Part shown: one piece after another, positions 26,540-35,389 of the stretch | How positions within the stretch are numbered: position 1 is the first letter of the stretch | Layout of the letters: each line of letters begins with the position of its first letter | Origin: JAZDRH01 sp047470865 | GTDB lineage: Bacteria; Pseudomonadota; Gammaproteobacteria; Pseudomonadales; Pseudomonadaceae | DNA: 64,000 nt | Direction of reading: 5' to 3' | NCBI RefSeq assembly: GCF_047470865.1 | Contig: NZ_JAZDRH010000009.1 | Coordinates: 1-64,000 of the forward strand | Notes under the pieces: model-generated | Database searches by the model: none | Told to the model about the DNA's origin: nothing | Seen by the model: only the letters and a program-made list of their open reading frames with translations | Made by a program: the position numbers and the translations under genes

Positions 26540-27023
26540 TGGTTTTGCTCTCAAATCGACCAGCAGCGCGGTTTTTTATAACCTTGCCTGCCTCAAATAG
26601 GTTGCCATTCATGGCAATGTAAATCCCTTTTGATAAACACTGTAATGCGCCAAGGGCAAAGCCCAAATTGAAGGGAGCATCTGTTTCGCGCATGCGTGCA
26701 GGTTGCATAGCGCCAACGAGTACAACAGTTTTGCTGCTAATACCTAATAAAGCTTCTGCAGTGATTGGCATGGTATCAGTGCCGTGGGTAATTAAAATCT
26801 TGTCTGCGCTGCAAGCTTGGACTGCGTCAACAATCAGCTGCCGATCGTCATCTGTGATCTCTAAGCTGTCTTTTTTAAGTAGGCTGCTAACTTGGTAGCT
26901 AAAGCTAACTTGGGCTTGCTGTAGAATATCAGGCGCGCAAGGCTCGCCAATCGAAAACTCAGATAAGGCATCAAAGTAGATTTTGTCGAAGGTGCCACCT
27001 GTAGTGAAGATCTGAATTGACAT
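26532..27023 (-). CDS. Short asparaginase-domain protein
   Basis: A 163-residue protein equal to the N-terminal domain of L-asparaginase I/II only; full enzymes are about 330 residues. Both catalytic signatures are present: TGGT (Thr8-Thr11) and HGTDTM with Thr82-Asp83. The C-terminal domain that completes the active site in classical enzymes is missing, and no frameshifted remainder follows because the esterase gene starts at its stop. Stand-alone versions like this occur in Pseudomonadales and are often annotated as asparaginase, but activity on asparagine is not certain. Confidence 0.82.
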   Translation of the reverse strand: MSIQIFTTGGTFDKIYFDALSEFSIGEPCAPDILQQAQVSFSYQVSSLLKKDSLEITDDDRQLIVDAVQACSADKILITHGTDTMPITAEALLGISSKTVVLVGAMQPARMRETDAPFNLGFALGALQCLSKGIYIAMNGNLFEAGKVIKNRAAGRFESKTNV

Positions 27024-27091
27024 GGTAATCTTCCGCCAATAAAAGCCTGTATTATCCTCAATTAAACCTGACTAAACCAGCTAACAGTAGA

Positions 27092-27373
27092 ATGACAGAA
27101 GAAAAACAGAAAACATGGTTTGTGTACTTAGTGCGAGCTGAAAATAATGCGCTCTACTGCGGTATTAGTGATGATCCCCAGAGACGTTTTGAAAAACACA
27201 AAAGTGGAAAGGGCGCGCGATTTTTTAGCACCAGCCCAGCGTACTCACTAGACTATATAGAAGCCTGTGGCAGCAAGTCGGCCGCGTTAAAACGTGAATG
27301 TGCGATTAAAAAACTGAGTAAGGAAGCTAAAGAAAGACTAGTGAGAAGTGCTATAGCAGCGGCGGAAAACTAA
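27092..27373 (+). CDS. GIY-YIG nuclease-family protein (YhbQ type)
   Basis: A 93-residue single-domain GIY-YIG protein. The family core is visible as FVYLVRAENNALYCGISDDPQRRFEKH, with the following conserved Arg and KSGKGARFF, then Glu in KRECAIKKLSK. Members of this group act on DNA or are of unknown substrate. It is divergent from the asparaginase gene with a short shared promoter region and has no obvious operon partner. Confidence 0.85.
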   Translation: MTEEKQKTWFVYLVRAENNALYCGISDDPQRRFEKHKSGKGARFFSTSPAYSLDYIEACGSKSAALKRECAIKKLSKEAKERLVRSAIAAAEN

Positions 27374-27518
27374 CCAGTGGTAGAGCTTTAGCTATATGAA
27401 TATGACCAGTTAGTCAATAAAAAATCGATATTAGATACTTAGACCATTATCTACCATATCTCTTTATATTTTTCAGTTAATGTTTGCCTTCCTAACAACA
27501 AAAACAATAGGGTGAATC

Positions 27519-28748
27519 ATGTCAATGATCTCAACTTCCCGCGTGACTCAACTTTCCATTGCCTTGGCTGCGTGTTTTGCATTCTCAGCAACAGCTGCTG
27601 TAAAAAATCCTCATGCAGCAGAAAGCATAGGTACAGTGCAGCAAGTTTATGATGGCGCGCTAATGCCAGATGTTCAAGCTAATACCTTCCGTAATATTGA
27701 TCGTTTATTTGCCACAGCTGATATTAAACATGATGCAAAAAATGTTTTGCCGCTGCCTAAAGCAGAAAAACCGTTAGCTAATATTCATGTGCAGGTAAAT
27801 GGCAAAGATTATGATCTTTATGATTATGTGTCAGTCAATCGTGTAAGTGGTTTATTAGTCTTAAAAAATGGCAAGATTGCGCATGAAAATTACCAGCTAG
27901 GCAATACAGAAGACACGCGCTGGATGTCGATGTCTGTGGTTAAGTCAATCACTGCGACTTTAATTGGGGTCGCTATTCATGATGGCTATATTAAAAATAT
28001 TGATGATCAAATTACGCTTTACCTGCCTGAGCTAAAAGGCAGCGCTTATGATGGTGTCACTGTACGTAATTTGCTGCAAATGGCGTCAGGTGTGAAATGG
28101 AATGAAACCTATACTGATCCAAAGTCAGATCGTCGCGCTATGTTGGAAGTTCAAAACGCACAAACACCAGGTGGTGTGCTTAAATTAATGGCGCATTTAC
28201 CACGCGCAGCAGAACCAGGAACGCGTTGGAATTACAGTACAGGTGAAACCCATGTAGCCGGTGCCTTAGTCCGTGCAGCTGTTGGTAAACCTGTTAGTCA
28301 GTACTTATCTGAGCGTATTTGGAGTCAGGTGGGTATGGAGTCTGATGCTACTTGGTGGTTAGAATCGCCAAATGGTTTAGAGGTAGGCGGAAGTGGCTTA
28401 TCCGCAACCTTGCGTGATTATGGGCGTTTTGGCTTATTCCTGTTAAATGATGGTGTAATAAAGGGTAAACGAGTTTTACCTGAAGGCTGGATGAAAGAAG
28501 CGGGCAGCCCTAAAGTCGTCAATGGTGAAACCGTTAACTACGGCTATATGTTATGGCCAATTCCGAATGCTAAAGGTACAGCTAATGAAGGTGCTTTTGA
28601 GGCTAGAGGGATTTTTGGGCAGCATGTGTACGTCAATCCGAAAGAAAACGTAGTTATTGTGGTTTGGAGCGCTTTGCCAAAACCACAAAATAAAGCCACA
28701 GTACCTGATAATGATGTCTTTGCAGCCATTGTTGAACAGCTACGCTAA
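27519..28748 (+). CDS. Exported beta-lactamase-fold serine hydrolase
   Basis: A 409-residue protein with a signal peptide (to about ATAA, residue 27). The catalytic SxxK motif is Ser139-Val-Val-Lys142 within WMSMSVVKSITA, and the YS motif follows at Tyr239-Ser240 (WNYSTGE), as in NylB-like 6-aminohexanoate-oligomer hydrolases and class C-like esterases. GIFGQHVYVNP replaces the KTG box. It is probably a periplasmic hydrolase of esters or amides; the substrate is unknown and true beta-lactamase activity is unlikely. It has a good ribosome site (AGGGTGAATC) and is a single gene ended by a shared terminator. Confidence 0.85.
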   Translation: MSMISTSRVTQLSIALAACFAFSATAAVKNPHAAESIGTVQQVYDGALMPDVQANTFRNIDRLFATADIKHDAKNVLPLPKAEKPLANIHVQVNGKDYDLYDYVSVNRVSGLLVLKNGKIAHENYQLGNTEDTRWMSMSVVKSITATLIGVAIHDGYIKNIDDQITLYLPELKGSAYDGVTVRNLLQMASGVKWNETYTDPKSDRRAMLEVQNAQTPGGVLKLMAHLPRAAEPGTRWNYSTGETHVAGALVRAAVGKPVSQYLSERIWSQVGMESDATWWLESPNGLEVGGSGLSATLRDYGRFGLFLLNDGVIKGKRVLPEGWMKEAGSPKVVNGETVNYGYMLWPIPNAKGTANEGAFEARGIFGQHVYVNPKENVVIVVWSALPKPQNKATVPDNDVFAAIVEQLR

Positions 28749-28766
28749 GCTTTAAATAGGTAAATA

Positions 28767-28793
28767 AAACGCCCACTTTATAGTGGGCGTTTT
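28767..28793. terminator. Bidirectional terminator between converging genes
   Basis: AAAACGCCCACT-TTA-AGTGGGCGTTTT-like perfect hairpin with A and T flanks serving the serine hydrolase gene (plus) and the OmpA lipoprotein gene (minus). Confidence 0.88.
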
Positions 28794-28805
28794 GATGTGT
28801 GTTTC

Positions 28806-29489
28806 TTATTCGTATGCGCCTTGCATTGGACGTAATTGCACTTCTACACGGCGGTTGTCTTGGCGGCCTTGCGCTGTTGAGTTAGACGCTATAGGTTGAT
28901 CAGGACCTACTCCTTGAATATTTAAACGCTGGGCTGAAACGCCTTGGCTTTCCAAATAATAGCCAACACTTTGCGCGCGACGTTTGGAAAGCTGCATATT
29001 AAAACTACGGCTTCCAGTGTTATCAGTATGACCTACCACTTCGACAATACTTTGATTGTACTGTTGTAGTGAGCGGGCTAAGTCATTTAAAGGGCCATAA
29101 AAATTGCCTGCAATTTCATCTGAACCTGTGGCAAAGGTAACATTGCCTGGCATTACTAAGGTTAGCAGATCGCCTTCGCGCTGAATATCAATGCCAGTGC
29201 CTTGCATGCTACGACGTAATTCAGCCTCTTGACGATCAAGGTAATAGCCGTATCCACCCGCAGCTGCACCGCCAATAGCGGCACCAATTAAGGCACCTTT
29301 GCCTCTGTCGCGTTTACTTGAGGTGGCCGCTCCAACTGCAGCGCCAGCTAGGGCGCCAAGGCCCCCATAAATAGCAGTTTTATTTGAACTGCCTTGGTTA
29401 GCTTGCGGGTCATAAGGATTGTGACTGGCGCAACCTGCCAGCAAGGTAAAGGCAGTGGCTGTAGCAATAAGTTTTAACGCTGAATTCAT
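28806..29489 (-). CDS. OmpA-family lipoprotein with glycine-zipper segment (YiaD-like)
   Basis: A 227-residue lipoprotein: lipobox LLAGC with Cys20, then a glycine-zipper region (about residues 40-75, GGLGALAGAAVGAAT and GALIGAAIGGAAAGGYGYY), then an OmpA-like peptidoglycan-binding domain with VVGHTDNTGSRSFNMQLSKRRA. It anchors the outer membrane to the cell wall and may influence envelope stress responses. The ATG at 29489 was chosen because GGAG lies nine bases upstream; a TTG five codons ahead overlaps that site. Confidence 0.88.
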   Translation of the reverse strand: MNSALKLIATATAFTLLAGCASHNPYDPQANQGSSNKTAIYGGLGALAGAAVGAATSSKRDRGKGALIGAAIGGAAAGGYGYYLDRQEAELRRSMQGTGIDIQREGDLLTLVMPGNVTFATGSDEIAGNFYGPLNDLARSLQQYNQSIVEVVGHTDNTGSRSFNMQLSKRRAQSVGYYLESQGVSAQRLNIQGVGPDQPIASNSTAQGRQDNRRVEVQLRPMQGAYE

Positions 29490-29555
29490 ATGTCTATTCT
29501 CCAAATAGCCTTGCGGCTAATGCGCTATAGATAGCTATAATAATTAAGAAGTTCC

Positions 29556-30200
29556 TTAAGCTTTTACGAAAGGGTTGCTGCGCATTTCGGCACCAATACT
29601 TGTATCTGGGCCATGCCCTGTAACAACGACAGCCTCTTCATCTAATTGGTAAAGGCGTTGACGGATAGACTTTTCAATAGTATTGAAATCGCCTCCCCAT
29701 AAATCGGTGCGGCCAATGCTGCCTTTAAATAAGGTATCTCCAGCAATTAGTAGCTTATCTTGGGCAAACCAAAAGCTCATTGAGCCAGGTGTATGCCCTG
29801 GTGTATGAATAGCCACACCACAGCCGCAAGCCAGTTCTTGATCATCACTGAGCCACTGATCAGGTTCAGGTACTGGCGTGTATGGAATGCCAAACATATT
29901 GCATTGCATTTCTAAGGCGTCCCATAAAAACTTATCTTCTTTATGTAAATGCAAACTGGCCCCTGTTTTCTCTTTCATTAGACCTGAGGCTAGAAAGTGA
30001 TCGAGGTGCGCGTGGGTATGAATAATGCTGACGACTTTTAATCCTAGCTGATCTAAACGCGCCAGAATAAGCTCATGATCTCCACCTGGGTCTACCACTA
30101 TGGCTTTCTTGGTTAGAGGATCACCAATAATAGTGCAGTTACATTGCAACGGGCCTACAGGAAATGTTTCACGGATTAAGCGTGGTGTGGCAGTGCTCAT
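29556..30200 (-). CDS. Metallo-beta-lactamase-fold hydrolase (glyoxalase II-like)
   Basis: A 214-residue MBL-fold enzyme with the metal motif THAHLDH, and further ligands in HTPGHTPGS, AGDTLF and GHGP. The length and the motif set match the small GloB-like hydrolases (YcbL group) that cleave hydroxyacyl-glutathione or related thioesters. It acts in the cytoplasm. It is followed 44 bases upstream by the helicase gene on the same strand, so a shared transcript is possible. Confidence 0.85.
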   Translation of the reverse strand: MSTATPRLIRETFPVGPLQCNCTIIGDPLTKKAIVVDPGGDHELILARLDQLGLKVVSIIHTHAHLDHFLASGLMKEKTGASLHLHKEDKFLWDALEMQCNMFGIPYTPVPEPDQWLSDDQELACGCGVAIHTPGHTPGSMSFWFAQDKLLIAGDTLFKGSIGRTDLWGGDFNTIEKSIRQRLYQLDEEAVVVTGHGPDTSIGAEMRSNPFVKA

Positions 30201-30244
30201 AGACCGTCCTTAAGCTAAAATAAAACCAGTGTAACATAGGGAGG

Positions 30245-32092
30245 TTAGGATGCTTGCAACTCAATCTGAACCTGAGTAATAGCGTTTTGAATACGGTCAA
30301 TAAAGGCTGATTCTTGATGGTATGTCATTACTAATCTATCCATTGCGCGTGTCATCGCTACATAAAATAAACGTATATCGTCATCTTTACGTTCTTCTTT
30401 AATGCCTAATGTATGGAAACTTGGGATAAATACACTGTGAAATTCTAAGCCTTTACTAGAATGCATAGAAACAATTTTAACGCTAGGCTCACCTTTAAAC
30501 AGCTCAGTCCTATTGTTTTTATTACGTGAGGATATAAACGGAATATGTAAACGGCTGAGTGCTTGCTCGGCTGTTTCAGCGTGATCATTTGTTGCAACAA
30601 TAATCGCAATATCATTAAGTGAAATGCCTTGATCAATTTCATGCTGTACTAATTCTGCTAGATTACGCCACTCAGCTTCTTTTGAGGCAAATTTAAGTAG
30701 CTTAGGCAAGCAGCCGCGGCGACCTGCGCTTTCAGGCGCCAGTGTTGGAATATTGTCATCGACAGCATTAATGCCCTTGAGCAACTCATTCCCAAAATGC
30801 TTGGCTGTAGCTAATATTTCTAAGGTATTACGGTAGTTTAGCTTTAAAATAGTTGTTCGCCCTTGCGCTTGTATACCTACACTGGAAAAGGTGAAGCCTA
30901 AGGATTTTTTGCCATAAATAGATTGTGCGTCATCATAAAGTACCAGTAAGGCATTTGTTTCAGAATCAACCATAGGCACTATCATGCGTAGCCAGTCAGG
31001 CTCAAAATCATGTCCTTCATCTATTAAAATGGATGCATAACGTGCTTTGGGAATGCGACCATCCTGTATTGCATTAGCACAACTCTGCTCTAGACGATTT
31101 AGGTAAGATCCAGAACCCTCCAGCAAAGGCACATTATATTCTTTAAGCAGTTGTGTACACCAACCATGAAAATGTAGCACCTGTACCTTGTCGCTGTTTT
31201 TTTGCGACTTAATCATCTGCTCTAAACGGCTAGCAAGTGCTTTGTTAAAGCATAAAATAAGAATTGGTTTGCTCACTCCGCCGGCTAAATAAGCACTGCG
31301 ATAGCTTAAGATCATAGTTTTACCACTACCAGCCACTCCATGAATAACTCGATGGCCAGCGCCTAATGAACGCGCGAGCTGTTCTTGTTGTAAGTCCATT
31401 ACTTGCATAATGCTAGGTAGTGGCGCTTGCTTTTCAGTGAATAAACCAAACTGAGCACTGGCTGTGTTAATGCGAACCTCTGGATAAAGATGCCAACGCA
31501 CACGGTCAATTTGTTGATTGTTTAGATGGCAAGGAAACCTCTGTAAAAACATATTCCATAGTCGCTGCTGGAAATCTTCTGCATCAACAGATTCGTACAT
31601 TTCGTCTTGGCAAATAACACGATTAGCGTCAAGCACTAAATCTAACCCAGCATTATTAAATTGCTTACGAGTAATATTTGTCAGTATCACCCCAAAACCA
31701 TAAGGCATGATTAAATGGCCTTTATAAGGCGCCTTACTTTGGCATAGTGCCGGATCTTTTTGTAAGCTAACAGCGGTGGCTAATGCATAAATACGAGCCT
31801 GGGTTTGGGGGTTTTTAACAGAGATACTCTCTTGCTCATGGCTATGCATCTCGCCATAGTCCTTGCGTAAGGTAAGGATGTTTTCTAACTTCCAGTCTTT
31901 GGCTTCAAGCACGAGTAAGCCACGATTAGGATGCAAAATGATAAAGTCAGGCTGTAGTGCTTTTTCGCCTACAGGTACATTAAACCAGCACAAATAATCA
32001 TCTTCTAATTTTTGCTTAAGACGCTCAGCTACGCGACGTTCACCAGCAGTGTCAAAACTACAGCTGGATAAAGAGGGGAAGAATACAGCCAT
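30245..32092 (-). CDS. NERD-domain UvrD/Rep-type helicase
   Basis: A 615-residue fusion. The N-terminal NERD (nuclease-related) domain covers roughly residues 10-130 (GERRVAERLKQKL, QPDFIILHPNRGLLVLEAKDWK). The superfamily-1 helicase core follows with Walker A GVAGSGKT, Walker B ILIDEGHDFEPDW, LNYRNT (motif IV) and YVAMTRAMDRL (motif VI). The acidic and Lys residues of a PD-(D/E)xK-like nuclease (D-FII..., LEAKD) appear kept. DNA repair or defence roles have been proposed for this architecture; none can be shown here. It is single and its codon use resembles its neighbours. Confidence 0.85.
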   Translation of the reverse strand: MAVFFPSLSSCSFDTAGERRVAERLKQKLEDDYLCWFNVPVGEKALQPDFIILHPNRGLLVLEAKDWKLENILTLRKDYGEMHSHEQESISVKNPQTQARIYALATAVSLQKDPALCQSKAPYKGHLIMPYGFGVILTNITRKQFNNAGLDLVLDANRVICQDEMYESVDAEDFQQRLWNMFLQRFPCHLNNQQIDRVRWHLYPEVRINTASAQFGLFTEKQAPLPSIMQVMDLQQEQLARSLGAGHRVIHGVAGSGKTMILSYRSAYLAGGVSKPILILCFNKALASRLEQMIKSQKNSDKVQVLHFHGWCTQLLKEYNVPLLEGSGSYLNRLEQSCANAIQDGRIPKARYASILIDEGHDFEPDWLRMIVPMVDSETNALLVLYDDAQSIYGKKSLGFTFSSVGIQAQGRTTILKLNYRNTLEILATAKHFGNELLKGINAVDDNIPTLAPESAGRRGCLPKLLKFASKEAEWRNLAELVQHEIDQGISLNDIAIIVATNDHAETAEQALSRLHIPFISSRNKNNRTELFKGEPSVKIVSMHSSKGLEFHSVFIPSFHTLGIKEERKDDDIRLFYVAMTRAMDRLVMTYHQESAFIDRIQNAITQVQIELQAS

Positions 32093-32227
32093 GACACAAA
32101 GAGTCCTTCAATTAAAATGCTAAATTCAAAATAACATTGCCATTACTGTTTTAGGCGAGGGAAGAATAAGGTGCAAAGCAGATAGGGTAAAGCGGCTAAG
32201 ATTAAACCTTGGCCGCTTTAGAGGAGA

Positions 32228-33547
32228 TTAGTGCAGTTTCATACGAGGGTGGGTGCGTTTTCCAATGTTATCACTAATCATCAGCAAGCCTGTACGGAAG
32301 AAACCATAAAGAGCAATTTGGTGCAGGCGATATAGTGAAATATAGAACATACGTGCCAGCCAGCCTTCGACATTGACTGAACGCATGACAGTTCCCATAA
32401 GGTTACCAACCGCACTAAAGCGCGAGAGTGATACCAAAGAACCGTAATCTTTATAGCTGTACTCAGGATAGTTGGTTTTGCCTTCAATACGCAGCTTCAT
32501 TGTTTTGGCTAGCAGTGATGCCTGTTGGTGTGCTGCTTGAGCACGAGGAGGGACATTGCGCCCACTGCCGTCATCTAATGCACAGGCGGCACAATCGCCT
32601 AGTGCAAAAATATTTTCATCTCTTGTGCTTTGCAGGTTTTTATTAACCACAATTTGGTTTATACGGTTAGTTTCTAATCCGCCAAAGTCTTTAAGAAAGT
32701 CAGGACAGCGCACGCCCGCCGCCCATACTTTTAGATTGGCTGGAATATGCTTGCCATCTTTAGTGGTTAGGCCTGTGGCTGTGATATCGGCTACAGCAGA
32801 GTTAGTGAGGACACGTACATCAATTTTAAGCAATTCGCGGTGGACATCTTGCGCTATTTTTTCTGATAGTGCAGGAAGAATACGAGGGCCTGCTTCGATC
32901 ACGTTAATGGTCATATCTTCAGGTTTAATTTTGTCTAAACCATAGCTAGAGAGCATTTGTGAGGCGTTGCGTAACTCGGCGGCTAGTTCTACACCTGTTG
33001 CACCCGCACCTACAATAGCAATACTAATGTCTTTTTTTGCACCTTCGCCTTCGCCTTCGTCTGCTGTCGCTTGTGCTGTGAGATATTGTGCTAGTAATTG
33101 GCGGTGGAAATCTAAAGCATTGGCTTGAGTGTCTAGGAACAAACAGTGTTCTTTTGCACCTGGCGTACCAAAGTCATTGGTGATACTGCCAACGGCGATG
33201 ATTAGCGTGTCGTAATGAATATGGCGCGCAGGCACTAGCTCTTTGCCTTTATCATCCAATGTGGCAGCGAGTTCGATTTGTTTAGACGCGCGATTAATGC
33301 CACACATTTTACCAATTTGAAATTCAAAAAAATTCCATTTGGCTTGCGCTACGTAGTTCAGCTCGTTTTCATTATTATTTAATGAGCCTGTTGCTACTTC
33401 ATGTAGTAAAGGTTTCCAGATATGCGTTAGGTTAGCGTCGACTAAGGTAATTTTGGCCTTACCTTTTTTACCTAGTTTACGACCGAGTTTGGTTGCGAGC
33501 TCGAGTCCGCCAGCGCCACCGCCGACGACAACGATTCGATGAGACAT
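32228..33547 (-). CDS. ndh: Type II NADH:quinone oxidoreductase
   Basis: A 439-residue single-subunit NADH dehydrogenase. It has the FAD motif VVVGGGAGGLELA at the start, the NADH motif IAIVGAGATGVELAAEL in the middle, ALGDCAA and the quinone-site-like AQAAHQQA. A C-terminal amphipathic helix (about 390-439) would bind the membrane. It passes NADH electrons to quinone without pumping protons. The start MSHRIVVVGGGAGG was chosen because AGGA precedes it and the 22 codons upstream carry no features. Confidence 0.92.
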   Translation of the reverse strand: MSHRIVVVGGGAGGLELATKLGRKLGKKGKAKITLVDANLTHIWKPLLHEVATGSLNNNENELNYVAQAKWNFFEFQIGKMCGINRASKQIELAATLDDKGKELVPARHIHYDTLIIAVGSITNDFGTPGAKEHCLFLDTQANALDFHRQLLAQYLTAQATADEGEGEGAKKDISIAIVGAGATGVELAAELRNASQMLSSYGLDKIKPEDMTINVIEAGPRILPALSEKIAQDVHRELLKIDVRVLTNSAVADITATGLTTKDGKHIPANLKVWAAGVRCPDFLKDFGGLETNRINQIVVNKNLQSTRDENIFALGDCAACALDDGSGRNVPPRAQAAHQQASLLAKTMKLRIEGKTNYPEYSYKDYGSLVSLSRFSAVGNLMGTVMRSVNVEGWLARMFYISLYRLHQIALYGFFRTGLLMISDNIGKRTHPRMKLH

Positions 33548-33925
33548 AGGATAGTCCTGTGGGTAGTCAAAGAAACTTGATATGCAGTCGAGTAGGTGAT
33601 TACTCGGCTGCAAAGATAGGGGTTCTCATTGCTACAGTGAATAGCTGCACGGTGAAAAATTGCAGCAATTTTAGACGCAATTACTAAGAAAATAGTAGTT
33701 AAATTGTTGATAATCATTACAAATGCGCCATTTAATGAGGGTTGTAGCTACTTCTCTAATACTAAAGTTGTATGTGGTTTTATGTCGCACACACTGTATC
33801 GAGTGAATGCTTATAAGATGGTTAATAGTTAACGCCTAAATAATAGATAGCGTAATACTACTTTGTATCAAGAGTTGGAACCTTTAAACTGCTACTTTAT
33901 TCCATCAATGATGAGCATGGCGTGT

Positions 33926-34362
33926 ATGCAATTAGCTAAGCTAATTAAGGTGGTTATGGTTGCAGGCTTTGGTCCTGTCAGTCAGGATCATATGGCGAGT
34001 CAAGCATTTTATTTGAATCATTTAGGCTTGCCGCGGCGGCCACTGCCAGAAAATCTAGATTATCTTTTTTGTGAATCTTCACAATTGCAAGGTGCTAAGC
34101 ATTTTGCCATCTGGCCGTTGGCACAAGCAGCACCATCTTGTTTCTCTAGTCTAGTTTGGCCAGAAAAATATAAAGTGCCTCAAGCGTGGATTGAGTTTGA
34201 AGTTGAAGACTTGCTCCTTGCAACATAGCAATTAGAGGTGCAAGGTTATTCGTTATTAGTTGCTAACCGTGAAGAGCCTTGGGGCAACGTGTTTCTCGTG
34301 TGCTAAGCCCAGAAGGTTTATTGGTTGGATTAACTGTTACACCGTGGTTACGTAATAATTAG
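33926..34362 (+). pseudogene. Broken VOC/glyoxalase-family gene
   Basis: Translation from 33926 reads like a bleomycin-resistance/glyoxalase-superfamily protein (VVMVAGFGPVSQDHMASQAF, AKHFAIWPLAQAA, PQAWIEFEVEDLLLAT) but hits an amber stop at 34226-34228. The following codons continue the same protein (QLEVQGYSLLVANREEPWG), then a one-base frame change near 34278-34285 leads into VSRVLSPEGLLVGLTVTPWL and a natural stop at 34360. Two independent lesions make a sequencing slip unlikely. The intact parent would be about 145 residues. Bases 33548-33925 between this and ndh show no other gene; a weak partial Fur-like sequence there is noted below. Confidence 0.75.
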
Positions 34363-34397
34363 TTTGAAAATAGCATGTAAATATGGAGATGACTTTA

Positions 34398-35267
34398 ATG
34401 CAGTATCAAACAGGTATTCTGACTAGCCCTGTACCCGATGCAGGACGCCATCTGTTTTTTAAAATCCAAGATGCTAAGGCTGTGCCTGCAGCACTGGCTC
34501 GTTTACAAGAATGGGAAGGGCAAGCAAAAGCCGTTCTTGGTATGGGCAAATCCTTAACTCAAGCACTTGGCAAAAACTTGCCATTATTGCGTGTATTTCC
34601 AGCGTTGACTGGACCAGCGGTAGAAGTGCCCTCTACCCAAAAAGCGCTTTGGTGTTGGCTTTATGGTACTGATCGCGGGAAGTTGTTACTCCAAGGTCAA
34701 CAGTTACAAGCCCTGCTAATGCCTGCGTTTGAGCTAGTAGAAACGCTTGATAGCTTCCGTTATTTAGATGGGCATGATTTATCAGGCTATGAAGATGGCA
34801 CGGAAAATCCGCAAGATGAGGATGCATTAGCCGCTATTTTGGCAGAGGATGCGCCTGGTGGAACCTATGTTGCAGTGCAAAAATGGCAGCATAATCTCGC
34901 TCGTATGGCTGGCTTTGCACAGCAAGAGCAGGATCATATTATTGGACGTCGTTTATCTGATAACGAAGAGCTAGAAGAGGCTCCAGAGTTTGCCCATGTT
35001 AAACGTACAGCGCAAGAAAGCTTCGAGCCTGAAGCCTTTATGGTGCGTAAGTCGATGCCGTGGATTGAGGGCGAGCGCTCAGGCCTGCACTTTGTTTCTT
35101 TTGTAAAAAATCTTGATGCCTTTGAGGTCCAGCTGCGCCGAATGGTAGGTGAGGAAGATGCTATTGTTGATGGCTTATTCCGTTTTAGCCAACCATTAAC
35201 AGGCGGGTATTACTGGTGTCCACCAGTTAAGAACGGAAAGCTTGATTTAAGCTTTTTGTTGTCATAG
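34398..35267 (+). CDS. Dye-decolorising (DyP-type) haem peroxidase, YfeX-like
   Basis: A 289-residue haem peroxidase of the DyP family. The signature GYEDGTENP carries the distal Asp133 and the likely haem ligand is His200 (FAHVKR); the distal Arg is probably within FMVRKSMPW. Length and motifs match the cytoplasmic YfeX/DyP type B. It reduces hydrogen peroxide with porphyrin-like or phenolic donors. The ATG at 34398 fits a GGAG nine bases upstream; an ATG five codons earlier overlaps that site. It immediately follows the broken VOC gene and may once have shared a transcript with it. Confidence 0.88.
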   Translation: MQYQTGILTSPVPDAGRHLFFKIQDAKAVPAALARLQEWEGQAKAVLGMGKSLTQALGKNLPLLRVFPALTGPAVEVPSTQKALWCWLYGTDRGKLLLQGQQLQALLMPAFELVETLDSFRYLDGHDLSGYEDGTENPQDEDALAAILAEDAPGGTYVAVQKWQHNLARMAGFAQQEQDHIIGRRLSDNEELEEAPEFAHVKRTAQESFEPEAFMVRKSMPWIEGERSGLHFVSFVKNLDAFEVQLRRMVGEEDAIVDGLFRFSQPLTGGYYWCPPVKNGKLDLSFLLS

Positions 35268-35326
35268 TTGATACTTGGTCAGCCTTAAATAAGCTGACGT
35301 TATTTGAGTTAAGCCTCGGCTGTCTG

Positions 35327-35368
35327 AACTGCCCCAAAACGCTAGTCAAACTTTTTAGGGGCAGTTTA
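35327..35368. terminator. Terminator between the DyP gene and cysZ
   Basis: AACTGCCCC (35327-35335) pairs with GGGGCAGTT (35358-35366) with an AAAA/TTTT extension inside the loop; it serves two converging genes. Confidence 0.7.
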
Positions 35369-35389
35369 TTACGAGGCTTTTTTATTTAC

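Noticed and set aside
33700..33735. Fur box near ndh (TTGATAATCATTAC)
   Set aside because: Only about 13 of 19 consensus positions match and the left half is poor; too weak in AT-rich DNA.
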